Below are positions 45,437-54,215 of a stretch of DNA of 59,854 bases, piece by piece. A program made the position numbers and the translations under genes. Where the stretch lies: positions 1-59,854 of the forward strand of contig DASXAO010000030.1 in the NCBI GenBank assembly GCA_036406675.1, written 5' to 3'. Numbering within the stretch: position 1 is the first letter of the stretch; each line of letters begins with the position of its first letter. This stretch comes from SCGC-AG-212-J23 sp036406675. GTDB lineage: Bacteria; Pseudomonadota; Gammaproteobacteria; Burkholderiales; SG8-39. Below the pieces are notes generated by a model. It searched no databases. It was not told the origin of the DNA and saw only the letters and a program-made list of their open reading frames with translations.

Positions 45437-47422
45437 ATGATTTTCAAGAAGTTGGGCCTACTTAGTTTACTCCCGGGATTGTTGCTGGCGATGCTCCTGC
45501 CGGCAGGGGCCTTTGCCGCCTCGAGCACCAAGGACGCCGACTTCCACATCCTGGGGGTGTTCGATGCGTACCGCATGGGCAACCCGATCAAGCTGGCGAG
45601 CCATGCGCAGAAGCTCGAGGGCCACGTCCTCACGCCCTGGATCGAGTACATGCGCCTGTCTCTCAAGCTGGAGGACGCCCAGAACGCCGAGGTCAAGGCG
45701 TTTTTTGCCTCGTACGGGAATACCTACGTCGGCGAGCGCATGCGGGGCGACTGGCTGAAGGTGCTCGGCAAGCGCGGCGACTGGAAGGAATTCGATCGCG
45801 AGGCGGCCGACTACGCGCGGGACGACATCGAGGTCCGCTGCTATGCCTGGCTGTCGCGCATTTCGCGCGGCGACGAGTCGGCGCTCGCCGAGGCTGAGGA
45901 GATGTGGATCTACCCGGCCGAGCTGCCCGAGGGCTGCGAGAAGCTGGCGACGCTGATGTGGGAGCGTGGCCGCATCCAGGTCCCGGACGTCTGGCTGCGG
46001 GTGCGCGAGCTCTTCGAGGAGGGCCAGATCACCGCCTCCAAGACCGCGCTGGGCTACCTGCCCAAGGACGAAGCCCCCGACGAGCGCATGCTGGCCGAGG
46101 CCGCGCGCCAGCCGAAGCGCCTGCTCTCGAAGCTGCCGCGAACCATGGACAAGCGCGCGACCCGGGAGGTCGTGGTGCTGGGCGCGCTCCGCCAGGCGCG
46201 CAACGACCCGGAGATGGTGGCGGCGATGCTCGAAGGGGAGCTGGCGAAGGAGCTGCCCGAAGAGGACGTGCGCTACCTGTGGGGCCGCGTCGCGCTCGAA
46301 GGCGCGCGCGTCCACCACGAGAACGCGCTCAGGTGGTACGCCCGGGCCGACGACTCGCGCCTCGACGACCAGCAGCTTGCGTGGAAGGCGCGGGCGGCGC
46401 TGCGCCGCGGCGCGTGGCAGACGGTCCGCGATGCCATCGACCGCATGTCGCCCGAACAGCGACGCGAGGCCGCCTGGACGTACTGGTACGGCCGGGCGCT
46501 CGCCGCGCAGGGCGAGACTACCGGTGCTCGCGCCTACTATCTGCGCATCGCCGGCCAGACCGACTTCTACGGCCTCCTCGCCAACGAAGAGCTCGGCTAT
46601 GTGGGCACGGTCCCGGTTGCCGGCTATACCCCGACCGACGAGGACGTCGCCAAGGCGCGCGCAACTCCAGGCCTCGCGCGCGCGCTCGAGCTGATCCGGC
46701 TGGGAATGCGCACCGAGGGCGTGCGCGAATGGCTCTTCACCATCCGGCATTTCGACGACAAGCGGCTGCTCGGGGCGGCCGAGCTCGCGCGCCGCGAAGG
46801 GGTCAACGACCGCTCCATCCACACCGCCGACCGCACGGTGCGCACGCACAACTTCGACCTGCGCTATCCGGTGCCGTTCTACGAGGTATTCCGCGAGTAC
46901 GCGAAGACCTACAACGTCGACGAAGCCTGGGTCTTGGGGCTCGCGCGCCAGGAAAGCCGCTTCGTCACCGACGCGCGCTCGGGCGTCGGCGCCGCCGGCT
47001 TGATGCAGGTGATGCCGAAGACCGCAAAGCTCGTGGCGAGGAAGGTCGGCATGCGCAATTTCCGGCCGAAAGACGTCACCGAGGTCAAGACCAACGTCAA
47101 CCTGGGCACCGGCTACATGAGGATGGTGCTCGACCAGCTCGGCCACCAGGTGCTCGCCTCTGCCGCCTACAACGCCGGCCCGTCGCGTGCGCGCCGCTGG
47201 CGCGACGCGAAGCCGCTCGAGGGCGCAATCTATGTCGAGACAATCCCCTTCGGCGAAACGCGCGACTACGTGAAAAAGGTGATGGCGAACTCGGTCTTCT
47301 ACACGGCGGTGCTGACCAAGTCGGCCACGCCGATCAAGGCGCGCCTGGGCATCGTCCCGGCGCGCGCGGCCGGCGAGCCGGTCGAGGAAGACGACCCGGA
47401 GACCGCAGCCGGAAATCCGTGA
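45437..47422 (+). CDS. slt: Soluble lytic murein transglycosylase
   Basis: A 661-residue periplasmic enzyme with signal peptide (LLSLLPGLLLAMLLPAGAFA). A long alpha-superhelical U-shaped region of repeated helices spans about residues 30-450. The catalytic SLT domain has Glu506 in LARQESRF, followed by GVGAAGLMQVMPKTAK and NLGTGYMRMVLDQLG. It cleaves the MurNAc-GlcNAc bond to give anhydro-muropeptides. A TATGCT at 45420-45425 may be its -10 element. Confidence 0.93.
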   Translation: MIFKKLGLLSLLPGLLLAMLLPAGAFAASSTKDADFHILGVFDAYRMGNPIKLASHAQKLEGHVLTPWIEYMRLSLKLEDAQNAEVKAFFASYGNTYVGERMRGDWLKVLGKRGDWKEFDREAADYARDDIEVRCYAWLSRISRGDESALAEAEEMWIYPAELPEGCEKLATLMWERGRIQVPDVWLRVRELFEEGQITASKTALGYLPKDEAPDERMLAEAARQPKRLLSKLPRTMDKRATREVVVLGALRQARNDPEMVAAMLEGELAKELPEEDVRYLWGRVALEGARVHHENALRWYARADDSRLDDQQLAWKARAALRRGAWQTVRDAIDRMSPEQRREAAWTYWYGRALAAQGETTGARAYYLRIAGQTDFYGLLANEELGYVGTVPVAGYTPTDEDVAKARATPGLARALELIRLGMRTEGVREWLFTIRHFDDKRLLGAAELARREGVNDRSIHTADRTVRTHNFDLRYPVPFYEVFREYAKTYNVDEAWVLGLARQESRFVTDARSGVGAAGLMQVMPKTAKLVARKVGMRNFRPKDVTEVKTNVNLGTGYMRMVLDQLGHQVLASAAYNAGPSRARRWRDAKPLEGAIYVETIPFGETRDYVKKVMANSVFYTAVLTKSATPIKARLGIVPARAAGEPVEEDDPETAAGNP

Positions 47423-48345
47423 AGCTGGACAACGTTCTGGTGCTGGGGGGCTCCGGATTCGTCGGACGCCACCTGGTGGCGGCCCTGGCCGCCGATGGCG
47501 TAAGGGTTGCCGTGCCGACGCGGCACCGTGAGCGCGCCAAGCACCTGCTGCCCCTCCCGACCGTAGAGGTCATCGAAACCGACATCATGGCGCCGGGAGC
47601 GCTCGAAGCGCTGACCCGGGCCAGGCAGGCCGTGATCAATCTCGTGGGCATCCTGCACGGAAATTTCGAGCGGGTGCATGCGGAGTTTCCCCGCGCGGTG
47701 GTCGCGGCGTGCCGCGCGCGCGGCGTAGGGAGGCTCCTGCACATGAGCGCGCTCGGCGCCTCTGTGGACGCGCCGTCGGAATACCTGCGCACCAAGGCGG
47801 TGGGCGAGCAGGCCGCGCTGGGCGGCACGGGCCTCGCCGTCACGGCGTTCCGGCCCTCGGTCATCTTCGGCCCTGAGGACGCCTTCCTCAACACCTTCGC
47901 CGAGCTCGCACGCGTGTTCCCGGTCCTGCCGATCGCGTGCCCGCAGGCGCGCTTCCAGCCGGTGTACGTCGCCGATGTCGCGCAGGCCATGAGCCGCGCG
48001 CTCGACGACCTTTCGACGCACGGCAAGGTCTACGAGCTCTGCGGCCCGCGCCAGTACACGCTGAAGGAGCTGGTCGAGCTGGTGTGCGCGATGACTGGGC
48101 ATCGCCGCGCGGTCCTCGGCCTGTCCGACCGCCTTTCGTACTGGCAGGCGTTCGTCATGGAGAAGCTGCCCGGCAAGCTCATCACCCGGGACAACGTGCG
48201 CTCGATGCAGGTGCCGAGCGTGTGCGCCGGCGCCTTTCCGTTCGGCATCCGGCCCCGGGCGCTCGAAGCCGCGGCGCCGGCTTACCTGCGACACACGGGT
48301 CCGCGCGAGCGCTATCCGCGCCTTCGCTGGCGCGCGCGCCGCTAA
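47419..48345 (+). CDS. NDUFA9-like NAD(P)-binding epimerase-fold protein
   Basis: A 308-residue atypical short-chain dehydrogenase. It has the Rossmann motif VLGGSGFVGRHLV, then INLVGILHG, a YLRTKAVGEQA active-site-like segment and RPSVIFGPEDAFLN. This subgroup is related to the complex I accessory subunit NDUFA9 and to quinone-biogenesis proteins. A UbiA-type role is possible but unproven. The GTG overlaps the slt stop (GTGA). Confidence 0.88.
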   Translation: MKLDNVLVLGGSGFVGRHLVAALAADGVRVAVPTRHRERAKHLLPLPTVEVIETDIMAPGALEALTRARQAVINLVGILHGNFERVHAEFPRAVVAACRARGVGRLLHMSALGASVDAPSEYLRTKAVGEQAALGGTGLAVTAFRPSVIFGPEDAFLNTFAELARVFPVLPIACPQARFQPVYVADVAQAMSRALDDLSTHGKVYELCGPRQYTLKELVELVCAMTGHRRAVLGLSDRLSYWQAFVMEKLPGKLITRDNVRSMQVPSVCAGAFPFGIRPRALEAAAPAYLRHTGPRERYPRLRWRARR

Positions 48346-48385
48346 ACCCGAGCTTCATTGGTTAAACTCGGCGCTTCCTGGCGCC

Positions 48386-49801
48386 ATGTCCAACTCCATC
48401 CCTAACCTGCTGCACGGGCCCGTGCGCGTCGTCAACGTCGGGCTTGCCGGGTTCGCGCGCGACCTTGCCGCGAACGGCGCCGCCGTCGTCCAGGTCGATT
48501 GGACACCGCCCGCGGGCGGCGACCCGCGCCTGCTCGCTGCACTTGCAACACTAGGTTCCTCCGTTGACGAAGCAAACCGGGTCGCGATGCAGAAGATCCT
48601 CGCCGCCGAGCCGGTGCTCGCGGACGTGCGGCGCGCCGGCGAGCTCGTTGCGGAGCTCGACGCGCGGCGACTGCTGCTGCACGCCGGCCCGCCGATCGAG
48701 TGGGCGCGGATGTGCGGACCGCTGAAAGGCGCGATCTGCGGCGCGATCGTGTTCGAGGGCTGGGCCGGCGACCTCGCCTCGGCGGAGAAGCTCGCCGCGG
48801 GCGGCGGCGTCGAATTCGCGCCGAACCATCACTTCGGCGCCGTCGGGCCGATGACCGGCATCACCACCAGGAGCATGCCGCTCCTCGTGGTCGAGAACCG
48901 CGCGTTCGGCAACCGCGCCGTGTGCGCGCTCAACGAGGGCCTCGGCAAGGTGATGCGCTTCGGCGGCAACGACGCCGAGGTGCTCGCGCGCCTTGCGTGG
49001 CTGCGGGACGAATTTGGCTTGCTGCTGGGAAAGGCCATCCGGAATTCTGGCGGGATCGCGCTCAATCCTCTCATTGCACGCGGGCTCTCCATGGGCGACG
49101 AGATGCACCAGCGCAATGTCGCGTGCTCGTCGCTTCTCCTGAGGGCGCTCGCACCTTCGATCGCACGCAGCGCGGGCGATCCGGCGAGCCTCGCGAAGGC
49201 CTTCGAGTTCATGGGGAGCAACGACCAGTTCTTCCTCAACGTGGCGATGGCCATGGGGAAGAGCATGCTCGATCCGGCGCGCGGCATCCCGGGGTCGACC
49301 ATCGTCACGACGATGTCGCGCAACGGCACCGACTTCGGCATCCGCGTCGCCGCGCTGGGCGATGCGTGGTTCACCGCGCCGGTCGAGATGCCGCAGGGCC
49401 TGTATTTCTCCGGCTTCAGCGCCGCCGACGCGAACCGCGACATCGGCGACTCGGCGATTCTCGAGGCGGTGGGCCTCGGCGGCTTCGCCATGGCGGCGGC
49501 GCCGGCGGTCGCGGGCTTCGTCGGCGCCGGCGGGTTCGCCGATGCCGTGGGCTACACGCGCGCGATGAGCGAGATCTCGGCGGCGCGCAACCCGAAGTGG
49601 GCCATCCCGGCGCTCGAGTTCGCCGGCACCCCGACCGGGATCGACGTGCGGCGCGTGGTCGAAACCGGCATTGCGCCCGCGATCAACACCGGGATCGCGC
49701 ACCGCATGCCGGGCGTGGGACAGGTCGGCGCGGGCGTGGCGCGCGCGCCGCTCGCCTGCTTCGAAAAAGCGCTGCTCGCGCTCGCGGACCATGCTCGTTA
49801 A
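48386..49801 (+). CDS. allG: DUF1116 protein, AllG subunit of oxamate carbamoyltransferase
   Basis: A 471-residue DUF1116 (YlbE) protein. Recognisable stretches are PPIEWARMCGPLKGAICGA, GVEFAPNHHFGAVGPMTGIT and TMSRNGTDFGIRVA. In Escherichia coli the fdrA, ylbE and ylbF products (AllF, AllG, AllH) together form oxamate carbamoyltransferase. This enzyme splits oxalurate with phosphate into oxamate and carbamoyl phosphate. It is followed by allF with an 11-base overlap. A TTAAACT element 23 bases upstream of the ATG may be part of the promoter. Confidence 0.87.
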   Translation: MSNSIPNLLHGPVRVVNVGLAGFARDLAANGAAVVQVDWTPPAGGDPRLLAALATLGSSVDEANRVAMQKILAAEPVLADVRRAGELVAELDARRLLLHAGPPIEWARMCGPLKGAICGAIVFEGWAGDLASAEKLAAGGGVEFAPNHHFGAVGPMTGITTRSMPLLVVENRAFGNRAVCALNEGLGKVMRFGGNDAEVLARLAWLRDEFGLLLGKAIRNSGGIALNPLIARGLSMGDEMHQRNVACSSLLLRALAPSIARSAGDPASLAKAFEFMGSNDQFFLNVAMAMGKSMLDPARGIPGSTIVTTMSRNGTDFGIRVAALGDAWFTAPVEMPQGLYFSGFSAADANRDIGDSAILEAVGLGGFAMAAAPAVAGFVGAGGFADAVGYTRAMSEISAARNPKWAIPALEFAGTPTGIDVRRVVETGIAPAINTGIAHRMPGVGQVGAGVARAPLACFEKALLALADHAR

Positions 49802-51188
49802 CCGGGTCGAGCGCGGGCGCTACCTCGATTCCGTGGCGCTGATGCGCGTGTCGCGCAAGCTCGAGGCGCTCGCCGGCGTGAAAAGCGCGGCGGTCATGAT
49901 CGGCAGCCCTTCGAACCGCGAGCTGCTGCGCGGCGCCGGACTGCTCGCGAGAGAAGGCGAAGCGGCCACGCCGAACGATCTGATCATCGCGATCCTCGCG
50001 CACGACGAGCGTTCCGGCGCGGAGGCGATGCGCCAGGCCGACGCGCTGCTGTCCGAAACACAGGTGCCCGCCGCGGGCGAGTCGCTGCCGCGCGCCCGCG
50101 GCCTCGGCGGCGGACTCGGGCTGATGCCGCAGGCGAACCTGGCGCTGATCTCGGTGCCGGGGGAGTTCGCCCCGCACGAGGCGCGCCGCGCCCTCGAGCG
50201 CGGGCTCCACGTGCTGCTCTTCTCCGACAACGTCCCGCTCGAAGACGAGGCCGCGCTGAAGCGCCTGGCCAGCGAGCGCGGTCTTCTGATGATGGGCCCC
50301 GACTGCGGCACGGCGATCATCGCCGGCACGCCGCTCGCGTTCGCCAACGTGCTCCCGCGCGGCGACGTCGGCATCGTGTCGGCCTCCGGCACCGGGCTGC
50401 AGGAAGTCGCTTCGCTCGTCGCGCGCATGGGCGGCGGCATTTCGCACGGCATCGGCGTCGGCGGCCGCGACCTCGACGCCCGGATCGGCGCGCTCGGCAC
50501 GCTGGCGGCGATCGACGCGCTCGCCGCGGACCCGGCGACCGCGAAGATCGTGCTCATCTCCAAGCCGCCCGCGCCCGAAGTCGCGCTGCGCGTGCTCGAG
50601 CGGATCAAGGGAACGTCGAAGCCCTGCGTGGTGTGCTTTCTCGGCATGGAGCGCGACCAGAGCCCGATGTTCGCCACGACCCTGACCGAGGCCGCCGAGC
50701 GCACCATGGGCAAGAAACTTTCGCCCTTGCCTTCTCCTTCGCGGGAGATGAAGAAGATCAAAGGCGCGCGAGGCGAAGGCCTGTACTGCGGCGGCACGCT
50801 GTGCGCCGAAGCCGAGCTCATCTTCCGCCGCAAGGGGCTCTCGGGCCACAGGTTCGTCGACCTCGGCGACGACGAATACACGCGCGGCAGGCCGCACCCG
50901 ATGATCGAGCCCGAGATCCGCAACGATCACGTGGCGCGGGCGATGGCCAATCCCGAGGTCGGGCTCGTCCTGGTGGACGTCGTTCTCGGCTTCGGTGCGC
51001 ATGAGAATCCCGCGGGGGTGCTGTTAAGAGCGCTCAAGGGCCCAAAACCGGTCGTAGCGTCCGTGACCGGGACCGAGCAGGATCCGCAGGTCTGGTCGCG
51101 GCAGGTTGCGCTGCTGCGCGAAGCCGGCGTCGTGGTCGCCGCGTCGAATGCGCACGCCGCCGAGCTTGCGGCTTCGGTGATTTCCTAG
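49791..51188 (+). CDS. allF: FdrA-type protein, AllF subunit of oxamate carbamoyltransferase
   Basis: A 465-residue FdrA-family protein built like a succinyl-CoA synthetase alpha subunit. Its features are an N-terminal Rossmann-like part, SASGTGLQEVASLVARMGGG (ligase-like loop), VGGRDLDARIGALGTLAAI, and a C-terminal domain ending in VVAASNAHAAELAA. It partners AllG and AllH. An unusual insert, LSPLPSPSREMKKIKGARG, interrupts the conserved region near residue 310 and is encoded by a palindromic repeat. The ATG at 49791 overlaps the allG end. Confidence 0.87.
   Translation: MLVNRVERGRYLDSVALMRVSRKLEALAGVKSAAVMIGSPSNRELLRGAGLLAREGEAATPNDLIIAILAHDERSGAEAMRQADALLSETQVPAAGESLPRARGLGGGLGLMPQANLALISVPGEFAPHEARRALERGLHVLLFSDNVPLEDEAALKRLASERGLLMMGPDCGTAIIAGTPLAFANVLPRGDVGIVSASGTGLQEVASLVARMGGGISHGIGVGGRDLDARIGALGTLAAIDALAADPATAKIVLISKPPAPEVALRVLERIKGTSKPCVVCFLGMERDQSPMFATTLTEAAERTMGKKLSPLPSPSREMKKIKGARGEGLYCGGTLCAEAELIFRRKGLSGHRFVDLGDDEYTRGRPHPMIEPEIRNDHVARAMANPEVGLVLVDVVLGFGAHENPAGVLLRALKGPKPVVASVTGTEQDPQVWSRQVALLREAGVVVAASNAHAAELAASVIS
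50720..50777. repeat. Palindromic element inserted in frame in allF
   Basis: TTCGCC at 50720 and GGCGAA at 50772 bound a stretch of CT-rich then AG-rich sequence (TTGCCTTCTCC...GGGAGA). This kind of element is often found between genes. It encodes a Ser/Pro/basic insert in AllF and keeps the frame. Confidence 0.6.
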
Positions 51189-51198
51189 AAGGGGAAGC

Positions 51199-52161
51199 AT
51201 GCTCCGCATCCTCGCCCTGGTTGTCCTGTGCATGTCCATTCCGGTGGCTGCGCAGGAAGCGTATCCGTCGCGGCCGGTCAAGCTGGTCGTGCCGTTCACC
51301 GCCGGCGGCCCGCTCGACGTGATGGCGCGCCTCCTCGCGCAGAAGCTCGGCGAGCAGTGGGGCAAGCCCGTGGTGGTCGAGAACCAGGTCGGCGGCTCGG
51401 GCTCGATCGGCGCGGCGGCGGTGGCGCGCGCCCCGGCCGACGGCTACACGCTGCTCGTGACCGTCGACATTCCGCTCACCATGTATCCCGCGGTGGCGAA
51501 GCAGGTTCCCTACAACCCGCGCACCGACTTTCGGCCCATCGCGGCCGTGGCGCGCAGCGACAACGGGCTATTCGTCAACCCGTCGCTCGGCGTTTCGACG
51601 ACGAAGGAGCTCGTCGAGCTTGCGAAGAAGCAGCCGGGAAAGCTCAGCTTCTCATCCGCGGGCGTCGCGGCGCCTGCGCATTTCGCGGGCGAGCTTTTCA
51701 AGGCGATCGCCGGCGTCGACATGATCCATGTGCCCTACAAGGGCGCGGCGCCGGCGATGAGCGCCGCGATGTCGGGCGAAGTGAGCATGATGTTCGGGCC
51801 GATCCCGCAGGGCGTGCCTCAGGTGCGCGCAGGGAAGCTGAAGGCGCTCGGCGTGACCGGTCCGCTCCCTTCGCCGCTCCTTCCCGGCGTGAAGCCGCTC
51901 GTGGAGCAGGGGTTCCCGGGCCTGCTGGTCTTCAACTGGTACGGGGTACTCGCGCCGGGGAAAACGCCCGATGCGCCGGCGCAAGCCGTCCGCTCGGCGC
52001 TGAAGCAGGTCATGAGCGATCAGGCGCTGCGCGCGCGCCTGAGCGACATGGGAACGGAGCCGGTCTGGGACGAAGCAGAAACGGTGGCGAACGCGATCGC
52101 CGCCGACCTCATGCGCTGGCGAGAGCTCGCGCGCGTAGCGAAGATCGAAGCGCCGCAGTAA
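51199..52161 (+). CDS. Bug-family tripartite tricarboxylate transporter receptor in the purine cluster
   Basis: A 320-residue exported binding protein: signal peptide MLRILALVVLCMSIPVAA, then YPSRPVKLVVPFTAGGPLD, ENQVGGSGSIG, PADGYTLLVTV and VPYKGAAPAMSAAMSGE. GAAGGGGAAGC precedes the ATG, ten bases after the allF stop, so it is probably co-expressed with allGF. The ligand may be a pathway compound such as allantoate, oxalurate or oxamate. This is inferred from position only. Confidence 0.88.
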   Translation: MLRILALVVLCMSIPVAAQEAYPSRPVKLVVPFTAGGPLDVMARLLAQKLGEQWGKPVVVENQVGGSGSIGAAAVARAPADGYTLLVTVDIPLTMYPAVAKQVPYNPRTDFRPIAAVARSDNGLFVNPSLGVSTTKELVELAKKQPGKLSFSSAGVAAPAHFAGELFKAIAGVDMIHVPYKGAAPAMSAAMSGEVSMMFGPIPQGVPQVRAGKLKALGVTGPLPSPLLPGVKPLVEQGFPGLLVFNWYGVLAPGKTPDAPAQAVRSALKQVMSDQALRARLSDMGTEPVWDEAETVANAIAADLMRWRELARVAKIEAPQ

Positions 52162-52166
52162 AGCGC

Positions 52167-52337
52167 TTAACCCTGCCTGATCGGAATGACGAGTTCCCAG
52201 TACCCATCAGGGCGCGCGCGCCATTCGCCGATGTCGATCGCGCGGCCGCTCTGGTCCTCGATCTCGACGAGCGTCGGCATGTCGCGGCCCGGCGGCGCGT
52301 CGAACACCATCCGGACTTCCTGTTTTTCGGAGCTCAT
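52167..52337 (-). CDS. Small protein, unknown (56 aa)
   Basis: The ATG at 52337 opens a 56-residue frame: MSSEKQEVRMVFDAPPG, then MPTLVEIEDQSGRAIDIGEW, then RARPDGYWELVIPIRQG. It is acidic to neutral, with no signal peptide. The alternating pattern suggests a small beta barrel. No family recognised. It overlaps the 39-residue gene before it by ATGA and sits downstream of allH on the same strand, which supports a real coupled gene. Confidence 0.55.
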   Translation of the reverse strand: MSSEKQEVRMVFDAPPGRDMPTLVEIEDQSGRAIDIGEWRARPDGYWELVIPIRQG

Positions 52338-52453
52338 CGTTTGCGCGCTCCGACGGATTCAGGCGCCTTGGCGATGCGACGCCAGTAAAGCCAGTCCTTG
52401 AGCTGAAGCCGCTGCTCGCGGAACCAGCCCATTGCCCAATAGTAGCTGCGCAT
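52334..52453 (-). CDS. Very small aromatic-rich protein, unknown (39 aa)
   Basis: The ATG at 52453 gives MRSYYWAMGWFREQRLQLK, then DWLYWRRIAK and a basic end. GGGGGGAG lies about seven bases upstream, a fair ribosome-binding site. An in-frame ATG at 52480 would add nine residues. The high Trp/Tyr content and the amphipathic helix-like pattern are unusual. Its stop overlaps the next ATG (ATGA). It follows allH after an 84-base gap. Confidence 0.5.
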   Translation of the reverse strand: MRSYYWAMGWFREQRLQLKDWLYWRRIAKAPESVGARKR

Positions 52454-52537
52454 CCTGCTTCTCCCCCCGCTTTCCCCCATGGGCAATCTGCTCCGGGGGC
52501 AAGCCGGTCGCAATAGGGCTTTGGTACTAGTTTTGTT

Positions 52538-53278
52538 TTAGTAGGTTCGGAGGACGGCTGCGGCGCCCGCCAGGGCGTCCCAGCCCGAGGTGTGGCCGAC
52601 GGCGTCCAGGGCGTCGAAGTCGAAGTCGCCGTTGAGGACCGCGTGCAGCGCCTGGTGCCCCTCGCCGGCCGCGGCGGCCGCAAGATGCGCGGCGCTGATG
52701 GCGCTGGTTCGCTCTTTGAGCCGCGGTTGGAGCCAGCGCCACAACCCTTCGGCCTGCATCGTGTTCCTGGTGCGGCGCAGCGCGACCAGCATGCCGCCGA
52801 GATAGTCGTCGCCCGAAGGCGTGAGCCCCGGGCCCAGGCCGATGAGCTGCGCGGCCTCGTCGGCGATGGCGATGCCGACGAGCCACCGTTCGAGCGCGTC
52901 GAGCGCGGGCTGGGCATGGCCGCTCAATGCGTTGTGCTTGCCGATGACGAGGCAGCCGAATCCCTCGGCCGGAATGCGATGGGCGGCCGCCGCCATGAGA
53001 ATGTCCAGCCGGGGCTGGTCGGCGACCGGAGGGGGCGGCTGCCAGGGCTTCGCCCGCGAAAAGGAGACTCCGACCCGCTCGCCGAGCCGTGGCAGGACCA
53101 GGTCCGGCACCAGCACATTGAGGGGCCCGTTGCCGACCGACGGGACGCCGACGCAGGCGTAGCGCTCGCCCCGGCAGCGCAGGTAAAAGCTGCGCCGGAA
53201 GAGGGCACAAACCTCGCCTTCGCCCCCTTGCAGGGCCTCCCGGGCGAAGCGCCCCGCGCTCTCAGCCTCGAACGACAT
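52538..53278 (-). CDS. allH: DUF2877 protein, AllH subunit of oxamate carbamoyltransferase
   Basis: A 246-residue DUF2877 (YlbF) protein with the family hallmark GLGPGLTPSGDDYLGGMLVAL near residues 146-166. It is the third component, with AllF and AllG, of the carbamoyltransferase that makes oxamate and carbamoyl phosphate from oxalurate. It is encoded on the strand opposite to allG-allF. It overlaps the carbamate kinase gene by 17 bases, linking product and consumer. Confidence 0.87.
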   Translation of the reverse strand: MSFEAESAGRFAREALQGGEGEVCALFRRSFYLRCRGERYACVGVPSVGNGPLNVLVPDLVLPRLGERVGVSFSRAKPWQPPPPVADQPRLDILMAAAAHRIPAEGFGCLVIGKHNALSGHAQPALDALERWLVGIAIADEAAQLIGLGPGLTPSGDDYLGGMLVALRRTRNTMQAEGLWRWLQPRLKERTSAISAAHLAAAAAGEGHQALHAVLNGDFDFDALDAVGHTSGWDALAGAAAVLRTY

Positions 53279-54215
53279 GGGTTCCGCTCTCGCCCTCGAG
53301 CGCCGGAAGGGCGTGCTCCAGGGCTCCGATGATGGCGCGGCGTCCTCCGCCCTCGAGGTGGCGGATCGCCGCCTCGACCTTCGGCCCCATGCTGCCGCGC
53401 CCGAAGTGGCCGGCGGCGTGGTAGGCCTTGAGCTCGGCGAGGCTCACCGTATCTAGGAAGCGCTGCCGCGGCGTGTTGAAGTCGATGGCCACGCGCTCGA
53501 CCGCCGTCAGGATGAGGAGGTCCGGAATGCCGAGCGAGCGGGCGAGCAGCGCCGAGGTGAGGTCCTTGTCCACCACCGCCTGGACGCCCTGCCAGTCGCC
53601 GTTCGCCCCCCGCACCACCGGGATCCCGCCGCCGCCGCCGGCGATGACGACCGTCCCGGGCTGGAGCAGAGCCTCGATGACGCGGAGATTGATGATCGCC
53701 CGCGGCTCGGGGGAGGCCACGCAATGGCGCCAGCCGCGTCCGGCGTCCTCCATCATGCGCCAGCCCTTCGCCTCCAGCGCCTTCGCTTCCCCGGCCGAGA
53801 AGAAGGGGCCGATGGGCTTGGACGGGGAACGCATCGCCGGGTCGTCCGGGTCGACCTCGACCTGCGTCACCACGCAGGCCGCCTGGCGCTCGAGCCGGGC
53901 CCGGCGCAGGGCGTTTTCCAGCGACTGCATGAGGAGGTAGCCGATGCCTCCCTGGCTGTGGGCGACGCAAACGTCGAGCCGCATCGGCGGCACCTGCTCC
54001 TTGGTCAGCATCATGCGCAGCAGGATCTTGCCGACCACCGGGCCATTTCCATGGGTAATCAGCAGCCGGTCCTTCGAGCGGATCAGGGGGACCAGCGCCT
54101 TGGCCGCGGCGTCGGCGACCACTTCCTGCTCCTCGGTGGTGCCGCGGATGTTCTCCGGATGGGTGGCGTTACCGCCGATCGCGACCAGGAGCGAGTCCGG
54201 GGCCGGCACGCTCAA
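53262..54215 (-). CDS. Carbamate kinase
   Basis: A 317-residue amino-acid-kinase-fold enzyme that makes ATP from carbamoyl phosphate and ADP. It shows VAIGGNAT at the start, THGNGPVVGKILLRM, VVIAGGGGGIPVV, VDKDLTSALLA and the C-terminal FGRGSMGPKVEAAIRHLEGG. Its position between allH and the aminotransferase gene, with overlaps on both sides, fits the AllK role of harvesting energy from oxalurate phosphorolysis rather than the arginine deiminase pathway. Confidence 0.94.
   Translation of the reverse strand: MSVPAPDSLLVAIGGNATHPENIRGTTEEQEVVADAAAKALVPLIRSKDRLLITHGNGPVVGKILLRMMLTKEQVPPMRLDVCVAHSQGGIGYLLMQSLENALRRARLERQAACVVTQVEVDPDDPAMRSPSKPIGPFFSAGEAKALEAKGWRMMEDAGRGWRHCVASPEPRAIINLRVIEALLQPGTVVIAGGGGGIPVVRGANGDWQGVQAVVDKDLTSALLARSLGIPDLLILTAVERVAIDFNTPRQRFLDTVSLAELKAYHAAGHFGRGSMGPKVEAAIRHLEGGGRRAIIGALEHALPALEGESGTHVVRG

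Noticed and set aside
45904..47418. Very long open plus-strand frame continuing into the NDUFA9-like gene
   Set aside because: It is the out-of-frame reading of slt; only the part from the GTG at 47419 has a recognisable protein.
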